A stretch of DNA of 64,000 nucleotides from Terrihalobacillus insolitus (GTDB taxonomy: Bacteria; Bacillota; Bacilli; Bacillales; Amphibacillaceae): assembly GCF_028416575.1 (NCBI RefSeq), contig NZ_JAMQKB010000004.1, positions 1 to 64,000 on the forward strand, given 5' to 3'. The notes below the pieces were generated by a model, which saw nothing but the letters and a program-made list of their open reading frames with translations, did not search any database and was not told the origin of the DNA. Numbering within the stretch: the stretch's first letter is position 1; each line of letters begins with the position of its first letter. The translations under genes and the position numbers were made by a program. Positions 9,408-18,636 of this stretch are shown piece by piece.

Positions 9408-9440
9408 ATAAAGAAATTAAAAAGTATTGGAGAGGAAAAT

Positions 9441-10163
9441 ATGGGTGAAGCGTCAAAACCAGCGTTTTTATTTATCCATGGTGCAGGTGGTACTGCAAGC
9501 AAATGGAGGTCTTTACGTAAGAAACTAAATAATGAGGAAAATCAATATATTAATTTGCCAGGACGAGATCAAATCCAAGATCAATCAACATCTACTATAA
9601 GTGATCTTGCTGACTATATTAAAAGTCAGATAAATGATGATGTGATTATCGTAGGTCACTCCATGGGTGGACTTGTTTCTGTAGATGTTGCTAGTTCCAA
9701 TCCACATGTTAAAGGAGTAGTTTTGATAAATAGCCATTTTACCCTTCCTGTGCATCCGAAAATTTTAGAAAGCTTAAAGCAAGAAGTGTTTCCTGACGGT
9801 CTATTTTATGCTTCATATCATAAAGGAACTGACCAGAAACTATTAAAAGAAGAAAAAAAAGAAATTGAGCTCGTATCTATTCAACGAACATACAGAGATT
9901 TCAAGGCGTGCGATGACTATAAAGAGGGTAAAGAAAAATTTACAAAAATAGATGTACCGTTAATGTGTGTATACGGAAATGAAGATCGAATGGTACCTAG
10001 GGAAGTATCTAAGGAAGTAAAAGAGCTCAAGCCAAATGCAGATGTTTCAGTTGTGAATGACTGTGGTCATTATCTTATGTTGGAACAGCCAGAAGCTTTA
10101 GCCAATCTACTAAATAACTTCCAAGATGTCATTCAAGAGACAAAGGAGGACACGAAACAATGA
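9441..10163 (+). CDS. alpha/beta hydrolase
   Basis: A 240-residue alpha/beta-hydrolase fold enzyme. HGAGG near residue 14 forms the oxyanion region, GHSMGG carries the nucleophile Ser74, YGNEDRMVP provides the acidic residue and CGHYLMLEQP the catalytic His. It could hydrolyse the C-C bond of a meta-cleavage product or an ester; the MenH/salicylate-esterase-like layout does not decide between them. It overlaps the next gene by 4 bases (ATGA), so they are translated together, and has its own promoter with the shared palindrome. No signal peptide, so cytoplasmic. Confidence 0.82.
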   Translation: MGEASKPAFLFIHGAGGTASKWRSLRKKLNNEENQYINLPGRDQIQDQSTSTISDLADYIKSQINDDVIIVGHSMGGLVSVDVASSNPHVKGVVLINSHFTLPVHPKILESLKQEVFPDGLFYASYHKGTDQKLLKEEKKEIELVSIQRTYRDFKACDDYKEGKEKFTKIDVPLMCVYGNEDRMVPREVSKEVKELKPNADVSVVNDCGHYLMLEQPEALANLLNNFQDVIQETKEDTKQ

Positions 10164-10699
10164 AAGTAGTTGGATTGGTAGGAAGCATTCGAAAAGATTC
10201 ATATAATCAGTACGTCGCTAATTTTATAAAAAATCGTTATAAAGAAGAGATGAATTTGCAGTTTTTAAGTATAAAAGCGCTTCCTTTTTTTGATCAAACT
10301 ATTGAAGAAGATCAACCTACAGTAGTTAAAGATTTTAAAAAAACAATAAAGGAAGCAGATGCTGTACTTATTGTAACACCAGAGTATAATCATTCTGTTC
10401 CAGGCATTTTGAAAAATTCTATTGATTGGCTATCACGCGTGGATCGGGTGATGATTGGAAAGCCTGCTCTAATAGTAGGGGCGTCAACTGGTCTGCTTGG
10501 GACAGTACGCTGCCAGATGCATTTAAGACAAATTTTTGCTTCTCCTGGAATTGCTGCAAAGGTATTACCAGGTAATGAAGTATTTATAGGAAGAGTTCAA
10601 GATAAATTGGACGAAAATGGTCAACTTGTTGATCAGCCGACAATTGACTTTCTTGACTCGGTGATTAAAACATTTGTTAAGTTCATACAAGATAGTTAG
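10160..10699 (+). CDS. NADPH-dependent FMN reductase family protein
   Basis: A 179-residue flavodoxin-like enzyme. GLVGSIRKDSYNQ near the N terminus is the FMN phosphate-binding loop and TPEYNHSVPGILKNSIDW is the hallmark of NADPH-dependent FMN, quinone or chromate reductases. It may supply reduced flavin or reduce a quinone in the same pathway. The start overlaps the hydrolase stop by 4 bases. Size matches the family (170-190). The substrate is not evident, and no flavin-dependent monooxygenase is next to it. Confidence 0.82.
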   Translation: MKVVGLVGSIRKDSYNQYVANFIKNRYKEEMNLQFLSIKALPFFDQTIEEDQPTVVKDFKKTIKEADAVLIVTPEYNHSVPGILKNSIDWLSRVDRVMIGKPALIVGASTGLLGTVRCQMHLRQIFASPGIAAKVLPGNEVFIGRVQDKLDENGQLVDQPTIDFLDSVIKTFVKFIQDS

Positions 10700-10723
10700 A
10701 TTCGGAATATTCAGGATATTAAG

Positions 10724-10762
10724 TTGACATAAAGAATATATTAATCATATAATATTATTAAT
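10724..10762 (+). promoter_or_regulatory. promoter with operator-like half-sites
   Basis: TTGACA (10724) and TATAAT (10748) are 18 bases apart. TAATATTATTA over and after the -10 box repeats the half-site seen at 7048 and 9389. It drives the FAH hydrolase and probably the genes through 14022. Confidence 0.55.
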
Positions 10763-10811
10763 TAAAAATTACTAGTTATAAAAGCGTTATCTTATACGAG
10801 GGGGAAATTAT

Positions 10812-11789
10812 ATGGGAATCAGTATAGTCAGATATAGCGACAAAGGGAATACAAAGTGGGGCGTAGTAAAAGGTGAGCAAGTATATCCAATTCCAGGCCA
10901 TTATCGTACATTAGCAACTTTTTTAGAAGAAGGAGTCCAAGAAGCTAAAAATACTTTATCTAGAAGTAATAATGGGATCGCGTTGTCTGCAATACAACTG
11001 TTAAGTCCCGTTACTTCACCAGCTCAAGTTGTCTGCCAGGGTGCTAACTATAGTGCACATAGACAAGAAGCTGGATTGCAGGGAGAACGACCGCCATTCA
11101 ACTTGATTTTCACAAAAGCACCGAGCTCAATTTCAGGTCCGAACGATGATATCTTAAGTCCATCTCATGTAAATCTACTAGATTACGAAATTGAATTAGG
11201 ACTTGTGATCAAAAAAGAAATTACAGAAGAAGTGAATGTAGATAAAGATAATTTTCATGAATATGTTGCTGGGTTTGTTATCGCGAATGACGTATCAGCC
11301 AGAGATGTTCAATTCACAGAAGGACAGTGGTATAAAGCGAAAAGTTATCGCTCCTTCTGCCCGGTAGGTCCTATCCTTTACCTCATTGAACCTGAAGATA
11401 CTTCTTATCTTCATAACCTTGAATTAACATTAACCGTTAATGGTGAAGTCAGACAATCAGCATCTACGCAACAACTTTTATATAAACCAGAAGAAAGTTT
11501 AAAAGAGCTTTCAGGTTTTATGAGTTTTTATCCTGGCGACTTACTTTTAACAGGAACCCCCGGTGGTGTAGCGCTTAAATTAACATCAGAAGACTTTGAT
11601 CAATTATCTAATCCTGTCGCAAAGCTTGATGATAAAATTGCTCGTCTAAATGAAGGTCAACGAGAGAATGGTCACTATTTAACTGAAGGTGATGTTGTAA
11701 GGTGTGAAATTAAAAGTCTTGACGGAGAAATCAATCTAGGTGTTCAAGAAAACAAAGTAAAGTTTTATCTGAAAACAAAGACTCAGTGA
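10812..11789 (+). CDS. fumarylacetoacetate hydrolase (FAH) family protein
   Basis: A 325-residue FAH-fold enzyme. DYEIELGLVIKKEI supplies the E-x-E metal ligands, VIANDVSARDVQF the following Asp, KSYRSFCPVGP the Lys/Ser active-site region and LLTGTPGGVAL the C-terminal signature. Family members hydrolyse or decarboxylate the open-chain products of ring cleavage using Mg or Mn. Placed after an extradiol dioxygenase and before a 3-oxoacid CoA-transferase, it fits the middle of a meta-cleavage route. AGGGGGAAA precedes the ATG. The exact reaction (hydrolase, hydratase or isomerase) cannot be decided from motifs. Confidence 0.85.
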   Translation: MGISIVRYSDKGNTKWGVVKGEQVYPIPGHYRTLATFLEEGVQEAKNTLSRSNNGIALSAIQLLSPVTSPAQVVCQGANYSAHRQEAGLQGERPPFNLIFTKAPSSISGPNDDILSPSHVNLLDYEIELGLVIKKEITEEVNVDKDNFHEYVAGFVIANDVSARDVQFTEGQWYKAKSYRSFCPVGPILYLIEPEDTSYLHNLELTLTVNGEVRQSASTQQLLYKPEESLKELSGFMSFYPGDLLLTGTPGGVALKLTSEDFDQLSNPVAKLDDKIARLNEGQRENGHYLTEGDVVRCEIKSLDGEINLGVQENKVKFYLKTKTQ

Positions 11790-11831
11790 ACGCTTCATTA
11801 ATCGATGGAGTTTGATGAAAGGAAAGTCGTA

Positions 11832-12521
11832 ATGAAAACTATTTTTCAATCATTTGAAGATGCAGTACGAGATATACATGATGGAGCTACTATTATGGTT
11901 GGAGGGTTCGGACTAGTTGGAATTCCAGAAAACCTTATTTTAGCACTCGTTGATAAAGGGGTTAAAGATTTAACTATTATCTCAAATAACTGTGGCGTAG
12001 ATGATTTTGGCTTAGGTCTACTTCTTAAAAATAAACAAATAAAGAAGATGATTGGTTCATATGTTGGTGGGAACAAAGAGTTTGAGCGACAACTTATTTC
12101 CGGTGAATTAGAAGTGGTATTAACTCCACAAGGAACACTAGCTGAGAAAATAAGAGCTGGTGGTGCAGGAATACCTGCTTTTTATACACCAGCAGGAGTA
12201 GGCACACCGGTTGCTGATCATAAAGAGTCTCGAGTGATCAAAGGTAAAGAATATTTATATGAGGAATCCCTTGAAGCGGACTTCAGTTTAATAAGAGCTT
12301 CAAAAGCAGATGAAATGGGTAATTTAAGATTTAATAAAACAGCTCGTAATTTTAATACGATGATGGCATCAGCAGGAAAAGTAACAATCGTCGAAACGGA
12401 AGAATTGATAAAATCAGGTGATTTAGACCCAGATATGGTTCATACACCAGGTATCTATGTACAAAGTCTAATCATTGGAAAGCAAGAGAAGCCAATAGAA
12501 AAACGGACAGTCAAAAATTAA
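11832..12521 (+). CDS. 3-oxoacid CoA-transferase, subunit A
   Basis: The 229-residue alpha subunit of a SCOT-type CoA-transferase. [20 protein letters not shown] is the family's N-terminal CoA-binding signature, followed by ISNNCG and [15 protein letters not shown]. It moves CoA between succinyl-CoA or acyl-CoA and a 3-oxoacid such as acetoacetate or 3-oxoadipate. I prefer the ATG at 11832, preceded by AAAGGAAAG. An in-frame ATG at 11805 exists but has no ribosome site, and family proteins begin close to the chosen residue. Subunit B follows after 28 bases. The substrate (3-oxoadipate or acetoacetate) is not set by sequence. Confidence 0.9.
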   Translation: MKTIFQSFEDAVRDIHDGATIMVGGFGLVGIPENLILALVDKGVKDLTIISNNCGVDDFGLGLLLKNKQIKKMIGSYVGGNKEFERQLISGELEVVLTPQGTLAEKIRAGGAGIPAFYTPAGVGTPVADHKESRVIKGKEYLYEESLEADFSLIRASKADEMGNLRFNKTARNFNTMMASAGKVTIVETEELIKSGDLDPDMVHTPGIYVQSLIIGKQEKPIEKRTVKN

Positions 12522-12549
12522 TTTTATTTTACGTTTAGGGGGGGGTACG

Positions 12550-13218
12550 ATGTCATCAGATAAGATTGCGACTCGTCAAAAAATTGCAGAACGAGCAGAA
12601 AAAGAAATTGTCTATGGTAGTTACGTCAATTTAGGCATTGGGATGCCTACATTAATTGCAAACTACATACCTCATGATAAAAAAGTAGTTTTACAATCTG
12701 AAAATGGATTACTTGGAATCGGTCCTTATCCAGATCAAAAAGAAATAGACCCTGATTTAATCAATGCAGGAAAAGAGACTGTCACAACGATAGAAGGTGC
12801 TGCCTTTTTTGATAGTGCAGAATCATTTGCCATGATTAGAGGAGGGCATATTGATCTAGCCATATTAGGCGGTATGGAAGTTGCTGAAAATGGAGATTTA
12901 GCTAATTGGATGATTCCTGGTAAGTCCGTAAAAGGGATGGGTGGTGCTATGGATTTAGTAAATGGTGCAAAACGAGTACTGGTTATTATGGAGCATGTGA
13001 GTAAAAAAGGCCTCTCTAAAATATTAAAACAATGCACACTACCGTTAACGGGAAAGCAGGTAGTGAATCATATTATAACCGATTTAGCAGTCATAGAAGT
13101 TACAATAAATGGCCTTAAGCTGGTTGAAGTTGCTAAAGGATCGACAATTGAAGAAATACAATCATTGACAGAACCTGAATTAATAATTGATGCAGACGTA
13201 AAGTTAGATGCCTTTTAA
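12550..13218 (+). CDS. 3-oxoacid CoA-transferase, subunit B
   Basis: The beta subunit (222 residues) bearing the catalytic residue. [16 protein letters not shown] near residue 26 and [14 protein letters not shown] with Glu51, the nucleophile that forms the glutamyl-CoA thioester, are both intact. AGGGGGGG lies close before the ATG. Together with subunit A it makes the active heterotetramer. In this operon it probably activates the acid released by the FAH and alpha/beta hydrolases so the following crotonase can act on a CoA ester. Contrast with the second CoA-transferase-like pair at 30034-31733, where the equivalent Glu is missing. Confidence 0.9.
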   Translation: MSSDKIATRQKIAERAEKEIVYGSYVNLGIGMPTLIANYIPHDKKVVLQSENGLLGIGPYPDQKEIDPDLINAGKETVTTIEGAAFFDSAESFAMIRGGHIDLAILGGMEVAENGDLANWMIPGKSVKGMGGAMDLVNGAKRVLVIMEHVSKKGLSKILKQCTLPLTGKQVVNHIITDLAVIEVTINGLKLVEVAKGSTIEEIQSLTEPELIIDADVKLDAF

Positions 13219-13254
13219 GGTGGAAATCTATTAATTTCAAAAAGAGGCGATATA

Positions 13255-14022
13255 ATGCGGGTTATGATTAAAAGAGCTCCAGATGGAAAAATAAGTTTAC
13301 AAGAAACAGCTAAGATTGCAATCGTTACAATAAATCGTCCAGACGCTCGGAATGCTCTTACCAAAAGAATGTGGGGAGAACTTGCTGAAATTGGACGACA
13401 AATACAATCGCGACCCAAGAATAAAGTGGTAATTCTAAGAGGCATTTCTGGAAATTTTACAGCGGGCTCTGATATAAAAGAATTTTGCCAAATGAGTGTT
13501 ACCGAGGCAAATGAAGCTTTTGAATGTATGGAAGAAACAATTTCTATTTATGAAAACTTGCCGATCCCCGTCATAGGTGCTTTAGATGGCCCATCAATTG
13601 GGGCAGGTTTTGTACTTTCACTTGCATGTGATTTAAGGGTTGGTACACCGTTGGTCAGTATGGGGATTCCGGTTTCAAGATTAGGTATTAAACTAAGTCC
13701 TTCATTTGTGAGAAGGATAGCCAGTTTGGTGGGACCTAGCTATACAAAAGAAATGGTATTTACCAATGAAATATATGATTCAGATAAGTCTGAGAAACTA
13801 GGTCTATTGAATAAAGTTGTTTCAAGTACCGAACTTGATCGATATACCATCAGTTTAGCAGAATACATCGGTAGACAATCTAGAGCTTCATTAAATGCAG
13901 TCAAAGAAGCGATAGATACATCCTCATATAAAAATGATATGGCATGGGATTTTGTTGATCCAGATGATTTTCATGAAGGTTGTTTAGCATTTGTTGAAAA
14001 GAGATATCCGAATTTCAAGTAA
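13255..14022 (+). CDS. crotonase-fold protein lacking both catalytic Glu
   Basis: A 255-residue crotonase-fold protein; residues 20-190 align well with enoyl-CoA hydratases. The oxyanion-hole motif survives as FTAGSDIKEF. The GGGxE motif is changed to GAGFVLSLACD, so the first Glu is Val, and the LPE motif reads GIPVSRLGI, so the second Glu is also Val. A water-adding hydratase is therefore unlikely. Crotonase isomerases, thioesterases or C-C hydrolases remain possible. Start: AAAGAGGCGATATA precedes the ATG; a second in-frame ATG lies three codons later. It follows the CoA-transferase by 36 bases and probably shares its transcript. Confidence 0.8.
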   Translation: MRVMIKRAPDGKISLQETAKIAIVTINRPDARNALTKRMWGELAEIGRQIQSRPKNKVVILRGISGNFTAGSDIKEFCQMSVTEANEAFECMEETISIYENLPIPVIGALDGPSIGAGFVLSLACDLRVGTPLVSMGIPVSRLGIKLSPSFVRRIASLVGPSYTKEMVFTNEIYDSDKSEKLGLLNKVVSSTELDRYTISLAEYIGRQSRASLNAVKEAIDTSSYKNDMAWDFVDPDDFHEGCLAFVEKRYPNFK

Positions 14023-14062
14023 TACAAAGATTCATATTAGTATTTGACCTAGGAGCACGGGC

Positions 14063-14866
14063 ATGGAAATATATGGTCTTTATGGAAAGAGTGGGACGGG
14101 AAAGAGTCATAAGGCGATGCAAGTATTAAAAGATTACGAAGCTGATGCAATCATTGATGATGGTTTATTAATTATAAATAAGCGTAAAGTAGCAGGAAAA
14201 TCAGCTAAGAATGAAAATTCATTTATAGCTGCTACTAAGCGCGCAACCTTCTTTTCTGATCGTCAACGAAATGAGGTATATCAATACTTGCAAAAATCAG
14301 ACATCAGATCCATTTTAATTATCGGGACATCCAGAAAGATGATCCGAAAAATTGTAGAAAGACTAGATTTACAACCTGATATATCATGGATTCCCATTGA
14401 AAAATATCAGTCAAATAGAGAGCTTAGGATTGCTAGAGCAAGAAGAGCGAAAAATTATCATGTGATTCCAGTGTTTCCTTTGAAAATCGATAGTACTTTT
14501 TATGGGAAATGGTTTAGAAGATTGGTCATTAAATTGGGAAAACGAAATGAATCAATACTTCTGGTAAAGCCAATATATTTTCAAAAAAATAAAATAATCA
14601 TTTCCCCTCAATGCGTTAAAGATATCGTTCAGTTTAATGCAATTAGTGCTATAAAGTTACATAAAGTACAAGTAGATTTTGAAAAAGTACAATTAGTAAT
14701 CTCTGTTAAGAAAGCGCTTTCTATATACGATGTTATTCAATGGAGAGATGCGTTGATATCAGATTTATATTGTATGCTAAAAACGCAATATACAGTAGAT
14801 ATTAAATGGAAATCAATAGCTTTAAATGAACATAATTTAAGTTCGAATATAGAGTCGCATCCCTGA
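14063..14866 (+). CDS. P-loop ATP-binding protein of unknown function
   Basis: A 267-residue protein beginning with GLYGKSGTGKSH, a clear Walker A. No standard Walker B is obvious; LIIGTSRKM near residue 95 follows a hydrophobic strand. The last ~80 residues (IIISPQCVKDIVQFNAISAI, then VQLVISVKKALSIYDVIQWR) alternate in a way that recalls Asp23/Gls24-type domains, but this is only suggestive. AGGAG precedes the ATG. It follows the crotonase by 40 bases in the same direction and is out of place among catabolic enzymes. It may be a conserved Bacillales protein of unrelated role. I assign no function. Confidence 0.6.
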   Translation: MEIYGLYGKSGTGKSHKAMQVLKDYEADAIIDDGLLIINKRKVAGKSAKNENSFIAATKRATFFSDRQRNEVYQYLQKSDIRSILIIGTSRKMIRKIVERLDLQPDISWIPIEKYQSNRELRIARARRAKNYHVIPVFPLKIDSTFYGKWFRRLVIKLGKRNESILLVKPIYFQKNKIIISPQCVKDIVQFNAISAIKLHKVQVDFEKVQLVISVKKALSIYDVIQWRDALISDLYCMLKTQYTVDIKWKSIALNEHNLSSNIESHP

Positions 14867-15031
14867 CTGACTGGGTGACAATTAGTATCTACTTATATAT
14901 AGATTTTAAGAACTTTATAACTGCAAACAAGCATCAAGATTTTATGATGAAGGAGGGTATGTTAACTTATAAAACTTCTGATTTTTCATGTAATTATTTA
15001 CAATAAAAAATATGAAAAAGGAGAGAGATGA

Positions 15032-16390
15032 ATGAGTAAAAAGTTATTAGTGAAAAATGGTACGGTTTTAACATTGGACAAGAATATTGGTGATTTTCAT
15101 AAAGCGGATATTTTAATAGAAGGAAAGAAGATCCTTGATATAAAACCAAACATAGTAGCAACTGATAGTGAAATAGTTGATGCTTCTGACATGATTGTGA
15201 TGCCAGGATTTGTTGATAGTCACCGTCATACTTGGGAATCTTTAGTAAGGAATATTGGTCCGGATTGGTCGTTACCAAAATATTTAGAGAATATTTATTA
15301 TGGAAATATTGGTAGTTTATCTAGACCAGAAGATGGATATGTTGCAAATTATCTTGGTGCACTAGAGGCGTTAGATGCAGGTGTTACAACTATATTGGAT
15401 TGGTCAATGATCATTTCCCCTGATCATTCGGATGAATTGATACGTGGATTACAAGACTCAGGGATTCGTTCAGTATTTGCCCATGGTGTGCCAGGTGACG
15501 GGGAATATTGGTCAAGAGATAGTTTGTTAGAAATACAAGATAGTAGAAGAATTAGAAAACAATATTTTTCATCTGACAATCAACTAATGACAATGGGATT
15601 AGCGATAAGAGGGCCGGAATTCAGTGCATGGGATGCAGCAGTTAATGAAATCAAGTTGGCTCGTGAGCTAGATGTCATTTGTTCTATGCACTTAGGGTTC
15701 GGAACTTGGGGTTCTGTTGATCGTTCTATTGAAAAATTACACCAAGCAGGACTTTTAGGGTCGGACTTAAATTTTGTTCACGCAAATACATTAAGCTATG
15801 AAGAGTATAAGCTGATTGCTGATTCTGGGGCTTCTGTTTCTATTACACCTGAAATTGAAATGAACATGGGTCATGGTTATCCAGCAACAGGATTGTTCAT
15901 GGAAAATGGTGGTAATCCAGCATTTGGCGTTGATGTGGTGACCACTACAGGTGGAGATATGTTTGCACAAATGAAATCTGCTCTACAAGCAGAACGTGCA
16001 AGAGTGAATGATCAAACTTTAAGTAAGCAAGAGATGCCGTATGATTTACACCTCTCTGCTAGGGAAGTATTAGAATTTGCGACAGACGCTGGTGCAAAAG
16101 CTTTAAAATTGGATCATAAAGTAGGAACGCTTACTCCTGGGAAGGAGGCTGACTTTATCTTTGTCCGTACAAGTGATGTCAATATGTTCCCTGTAAATGA
16201 TCCCGTATCTGCAGTTACTCAATGTGCTCACACAGGTAATGTTGATTCAGTATTTGTTGCAGGTGAAGGTGTTAAGAGAAACGGAAAGCTTTTGAATGTT
16301 GATTTAGCTGACTTACGGAAAAAGGCGAATAAATCTCAAGAATATATAGTGAATAAATATAGTGAGCTAAAAGCAAACCAGCCGCTGTAA
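15032..16390 (+). CDS. amidohydrolase family protein (deaminase/chlorohydrolase-like)
   Basis: A 452-residue metal-dependent hydrolase. MPGFVDSHRHTWES carries the HxH metal pair, CSMHLGFG the third His, FVHANTLSYEE the fourth and FGVDVVTTT the Asp. The C-terminal VGTLTPGKEADFI returns to the small beta domain. This layout matches the cytosine-deaminase / atrazine-chlorohydrolase / ethylammeline group, which removes amino or halide groups from heteroaromatic rings. AAAGGAGAGAG precedes the ATG. It ends in a terminator, so it closes the catabolic block. A role in preparing an N-containing aromatic substrate is inference; it has a 165-base gap before it and may be separately transcribed. Confidence 0.8.
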   Translation: MSKKLLVKNGTVLTLDKNIGDFHKADILIEGKKILDIKPNIVATDSEIVDASDMIVMPGFVDSHRHTWESLVRNIGPDWSLPKYLENIYYGNIGSLSRPEDGYVANYLGALEALDAGVTTILDWSMIISPDHSDELIRGLQDSGIRSVFAHGVPGDGEYWSRDSLLEIQDSRRIRKQYFSSDNQLMTMGLAIRGPEFSAWDAAVNEIKLARELDVICSMHLGFGTWGSVDRSIEKLHQAGLLGSDLNFVHANTLSYEEYKLIADSGASVSITPEIEMNMGHGYPATGLFMENGGNPAFGVDVVTTTGGDMFAQMKSALQAERARVNDQTLSKQEMPYDLHLSAREVLEFATDAGAKALKLDHKVGTLTPGKEADFIFVRTSDVNMFPVNDPVSAVTQCAHTGNVDSVFVAGEGVKRNGKLLNVDLADLRKKANKSQEYIVNKYSELKANQPL

Positions 16391-16406
16391 TATTTATTGG
16401 CAAGTG

Positions 16407-16435
16407 GGAGAGATGTTATAATCTCTCTCATTTTT
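16407..16435 (+). terminator. intrinsic terminator, insertion point of the group II intron
   Basis: GAGAGAT / ATCTCTC around GTTATA, followed by CATTTTT. The intron's 5' end begins immediately after this hairpin, the preferred target type of group IIC introns. Confidence 0.7.
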
Positions 16436-16436
16436 G

Positions 16437-18564
16437 GTGTGCCCCACTGTTGCACAATCTAGGTGGTTCAAATCCACACGGCAACTTTACCCTTTGAAGT
16501 ACCGTAGCCAAAGCAACATCCTCGCCTGTTAAAGGCAGGATGGACAGGGTGTCCTCTGCGAAGAGGAATCTGAAAGGTCTGCAGGCAAAGTCCAGCCTGG
16601 AACATTAGGTGAACCAGAGGTGGCGGCGATGATGGGTGACTCGCCCGAAAAACGAGGAAACTTATGCAAAGCGCATATCCTATAGGTAAACGAGATAAAG
16701 GGAAACGACCTATAGGACACAGCGACGTGATTAGGGTCAGGATGGATGGAAAAGAATGTGTAATTACTGGGGGAAGCACTGTAGACTCCTAATGGTAAAC
16801 ATTATTAGGTAGGGGAGGTATAACCCTAATGGGGAAAGCTGAACCGATGGTACTGCAGGTGGCGGAAGGTTTCGTAGTAGTGATGAAATCCGAGCCGTTG
16901 AAAGCTGGTGACAGTGTGGAGGATAAAACTTGGATGAGTGGATGCATAGCGTCATCCAACCCATATCGTGACTAAAAGTTGCGAGGTGGAGGCGAAGGGA
17001 ACTTGCTTCGTCAACATTGTGAATAATGGTGAGTGGGAGACGTATCGTCTTAAATAAGAAAGGTCTACCAAAAGAACGCGCTGCCGAACACGAGAACCGT
17101 GCAAGGAAACAGGTAGACTGGCGTCCTGAGTACATGATGATTGGAAAGAAGCGATTGGCGATAGCCTAAGCACGCATTTCAACATGATGGAAAGTGTAAG
17201 GAATCGTCTCTTGTAGCGATTATAAGACCAATGTAGTGAGTAAGCGTGAAGGTGGTGATAATCATGAGACCACAACGCAAATATTATTCCATTATCGACA
17301 AAGTGTATCGTATGGATAACCTGTATGAGGCATGGAATGCCGTAAAGGCAAACAAAGGAAGTGCTGGAGTGGATGGGGAAACCATCCTATGGTTTGAGAC
17401 ACAACTCAATCAAAACCTATTAGAGATTCAGCGGTTGCTTAAAGAGGGTCGTTACCAACCTCAACCAGTGCTGCGACATTATATACCAAAAGATAATGGA
17501 AAGAAACGACCATTGGGCATACCCACAGTCAGAGACCGAATTGTCCAGCAGGCAGTTCGCCAGATGATTGAACCGCTTTTTGACCGAGACTTTTATCCAC
17601 ACAGTTATGGGTTCCGAAAGGGACATTCCCAACACCAAGCATTGGATATAGTCAGACGTGCCAAAAAGAGCGGATATGAATATGTGGTTGACTTAGATAT
17701 TCAGTCCTATTTTGATAATATTCCCCATGAGCTACTCATGAAGAAAATCAAGGATAAAGTTACTGATGGAAAAGTGCTTGATTTAATCGAAATGTGGTTA
17801 AAAGCAGGTGTATTGGAAGATGATCAGTTCCATTACACGAACATGAGTTCCACTCAAGGTGGCGTCATTTCGCCACTATTAGCGAATATTTACCTTGATG
17901 AATTTGATTGGGAGATGAATGAAGAAGGTTTTCCGGTTGTTCGTTTCGCAGATGATGCGATTATCTTTTGTAAAACCCAAAATAATGCAAAACGTGCCTA
18001 TAAAGTCGCCAAACAGATACTTGAACAAAAACTGCAACTTACCATGCACCCTATCAAAACAAAAATAGTTCATTTTGACGAAGGATTTCGCTTTCTGGGT
18101 TTTGATTTTTGGAAAGACTATATGGTGCTTCCAGAGGATAGAATCAGAAAGTATAAGGAAAAAATAAGAAACCTATCAAGAAGACAACAAGGAAAAAGTC
18201 TTATTGAAATGATTCAGAAACTTAACGAAGTTATCCGAGGATTTTCTAACTATTTCATGGTAGGAAATGTGAAGAGTAAATTCAAACGTTTAGATGAATG
18301 GATTCGGATGAGGGTGCGAGCGTATATGCGGAAGAAAAGGTCAATGGAATCCAATTGGCGCATACCGAACAAGGCATTGGCTCAGGCAGGTTTAGTCTCT
18401 ATGGTTGACTTACTCACATATCGTTCCTAATTCACGAGTGAAATAAGGAAGAACAACACTCACTCCTGGAGATGGGGAACTGACGAAGAGAAAGCCGTAT
18501 GCGGGAAATCTGCACGTACGGTTTGACGAGAGGTCGGAGGGCGAAATCCCTCCTCCTACTCTAC
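16437..18564 (+). mobile_element. group II intron (probable class C) with maturase ORF
   Basis: The 5' end GTGTGCC fits the GUGYG consensus, followed by ~800 bases of structured RNA with many short stems (domain I). The maturase ORF lies in domain IV. Downstream, AAGCCGTATGCGGG with GCACGTACGGTTT (about 18490-18525) is domain V, including the AGC catalytic triad. A GGTCGGAGGG / CCCTCC stem then forms domain VI, with an unpaired A near CCTACTCTAC at the 3' end. The element is about 2.1 kb and appears complete. Insertion straight after a terminator hairpin, and a maturase without an endonuclease domain, point to class C. Exact ends are set by consensus, not by an empty site. Confidence 0.8.
17264..18430 (+). 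CDS. group II intron reverse transcriptase/maturase
   Basis: A 388-residue intron-encoded protein that splices its host intron and reverse-transcribes it into a new site. RT motifs are in order: RPLGIPTVRDRIVQQAVR, HSYGFRKGHSQHQAL, VDLDIQSYFDNIPH (first catalytic Asp), STQGGVISPLLANIYL and RFADDAIIF, where FADD replaces the usual YADD. These are followed by FLGFDFW and the X/thumb domain. It ends after NKALAQAGLVSMVDLLTYRS, without an HNH endonuclease. I use the ATG at 17264, preceded by AAGGTGGTG, rather than the GTG at 17246 that overlaps that site. The gene is intact, so the intron may be mobile. Confidence 0.93.
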   Translation: MRPQRKYYSIIDKVYRMDNLYEAWNAVKANKGSAGVDGETILWFETQLNQNLLEIQRLLKEGRYQPQPVLRHYIPKDNGKKRPLGIPTVRDRIVQQAVRQMIEPLFDRDFYPHSYGFRKGHSQHQALDIVRRAKKSGYEYVVDLDIQSYFDNIPHELLMKKIKDKVTDGKVLDLIEMWLKAGVLEDDQFHYTNMSSTQGGVISPLLANIYLDEFDWEMNEEGFPVVRFADDAIIFCKTQNNAKRAYKVAKQILEQKLQLTMHPIKTKIVHFDEGFRFLGFDFWKDYMVLPEDRIRKYKEKIRNLSRRQQGKSLIEMIQKLNEVIRGFSNYFMVGNVKSKFKRLDEWIRMRVRAYMRKKRSMESNWRIPNKALAQAGLVSMVDLLTYRS

Positions 18565-18636
18565 TGCGACGGGCAGTCGCACCTAGCGTAATAATTGCGT
18601 TGAACTAACTGTTAAAGGAGTGGAGTATGTTACCTA

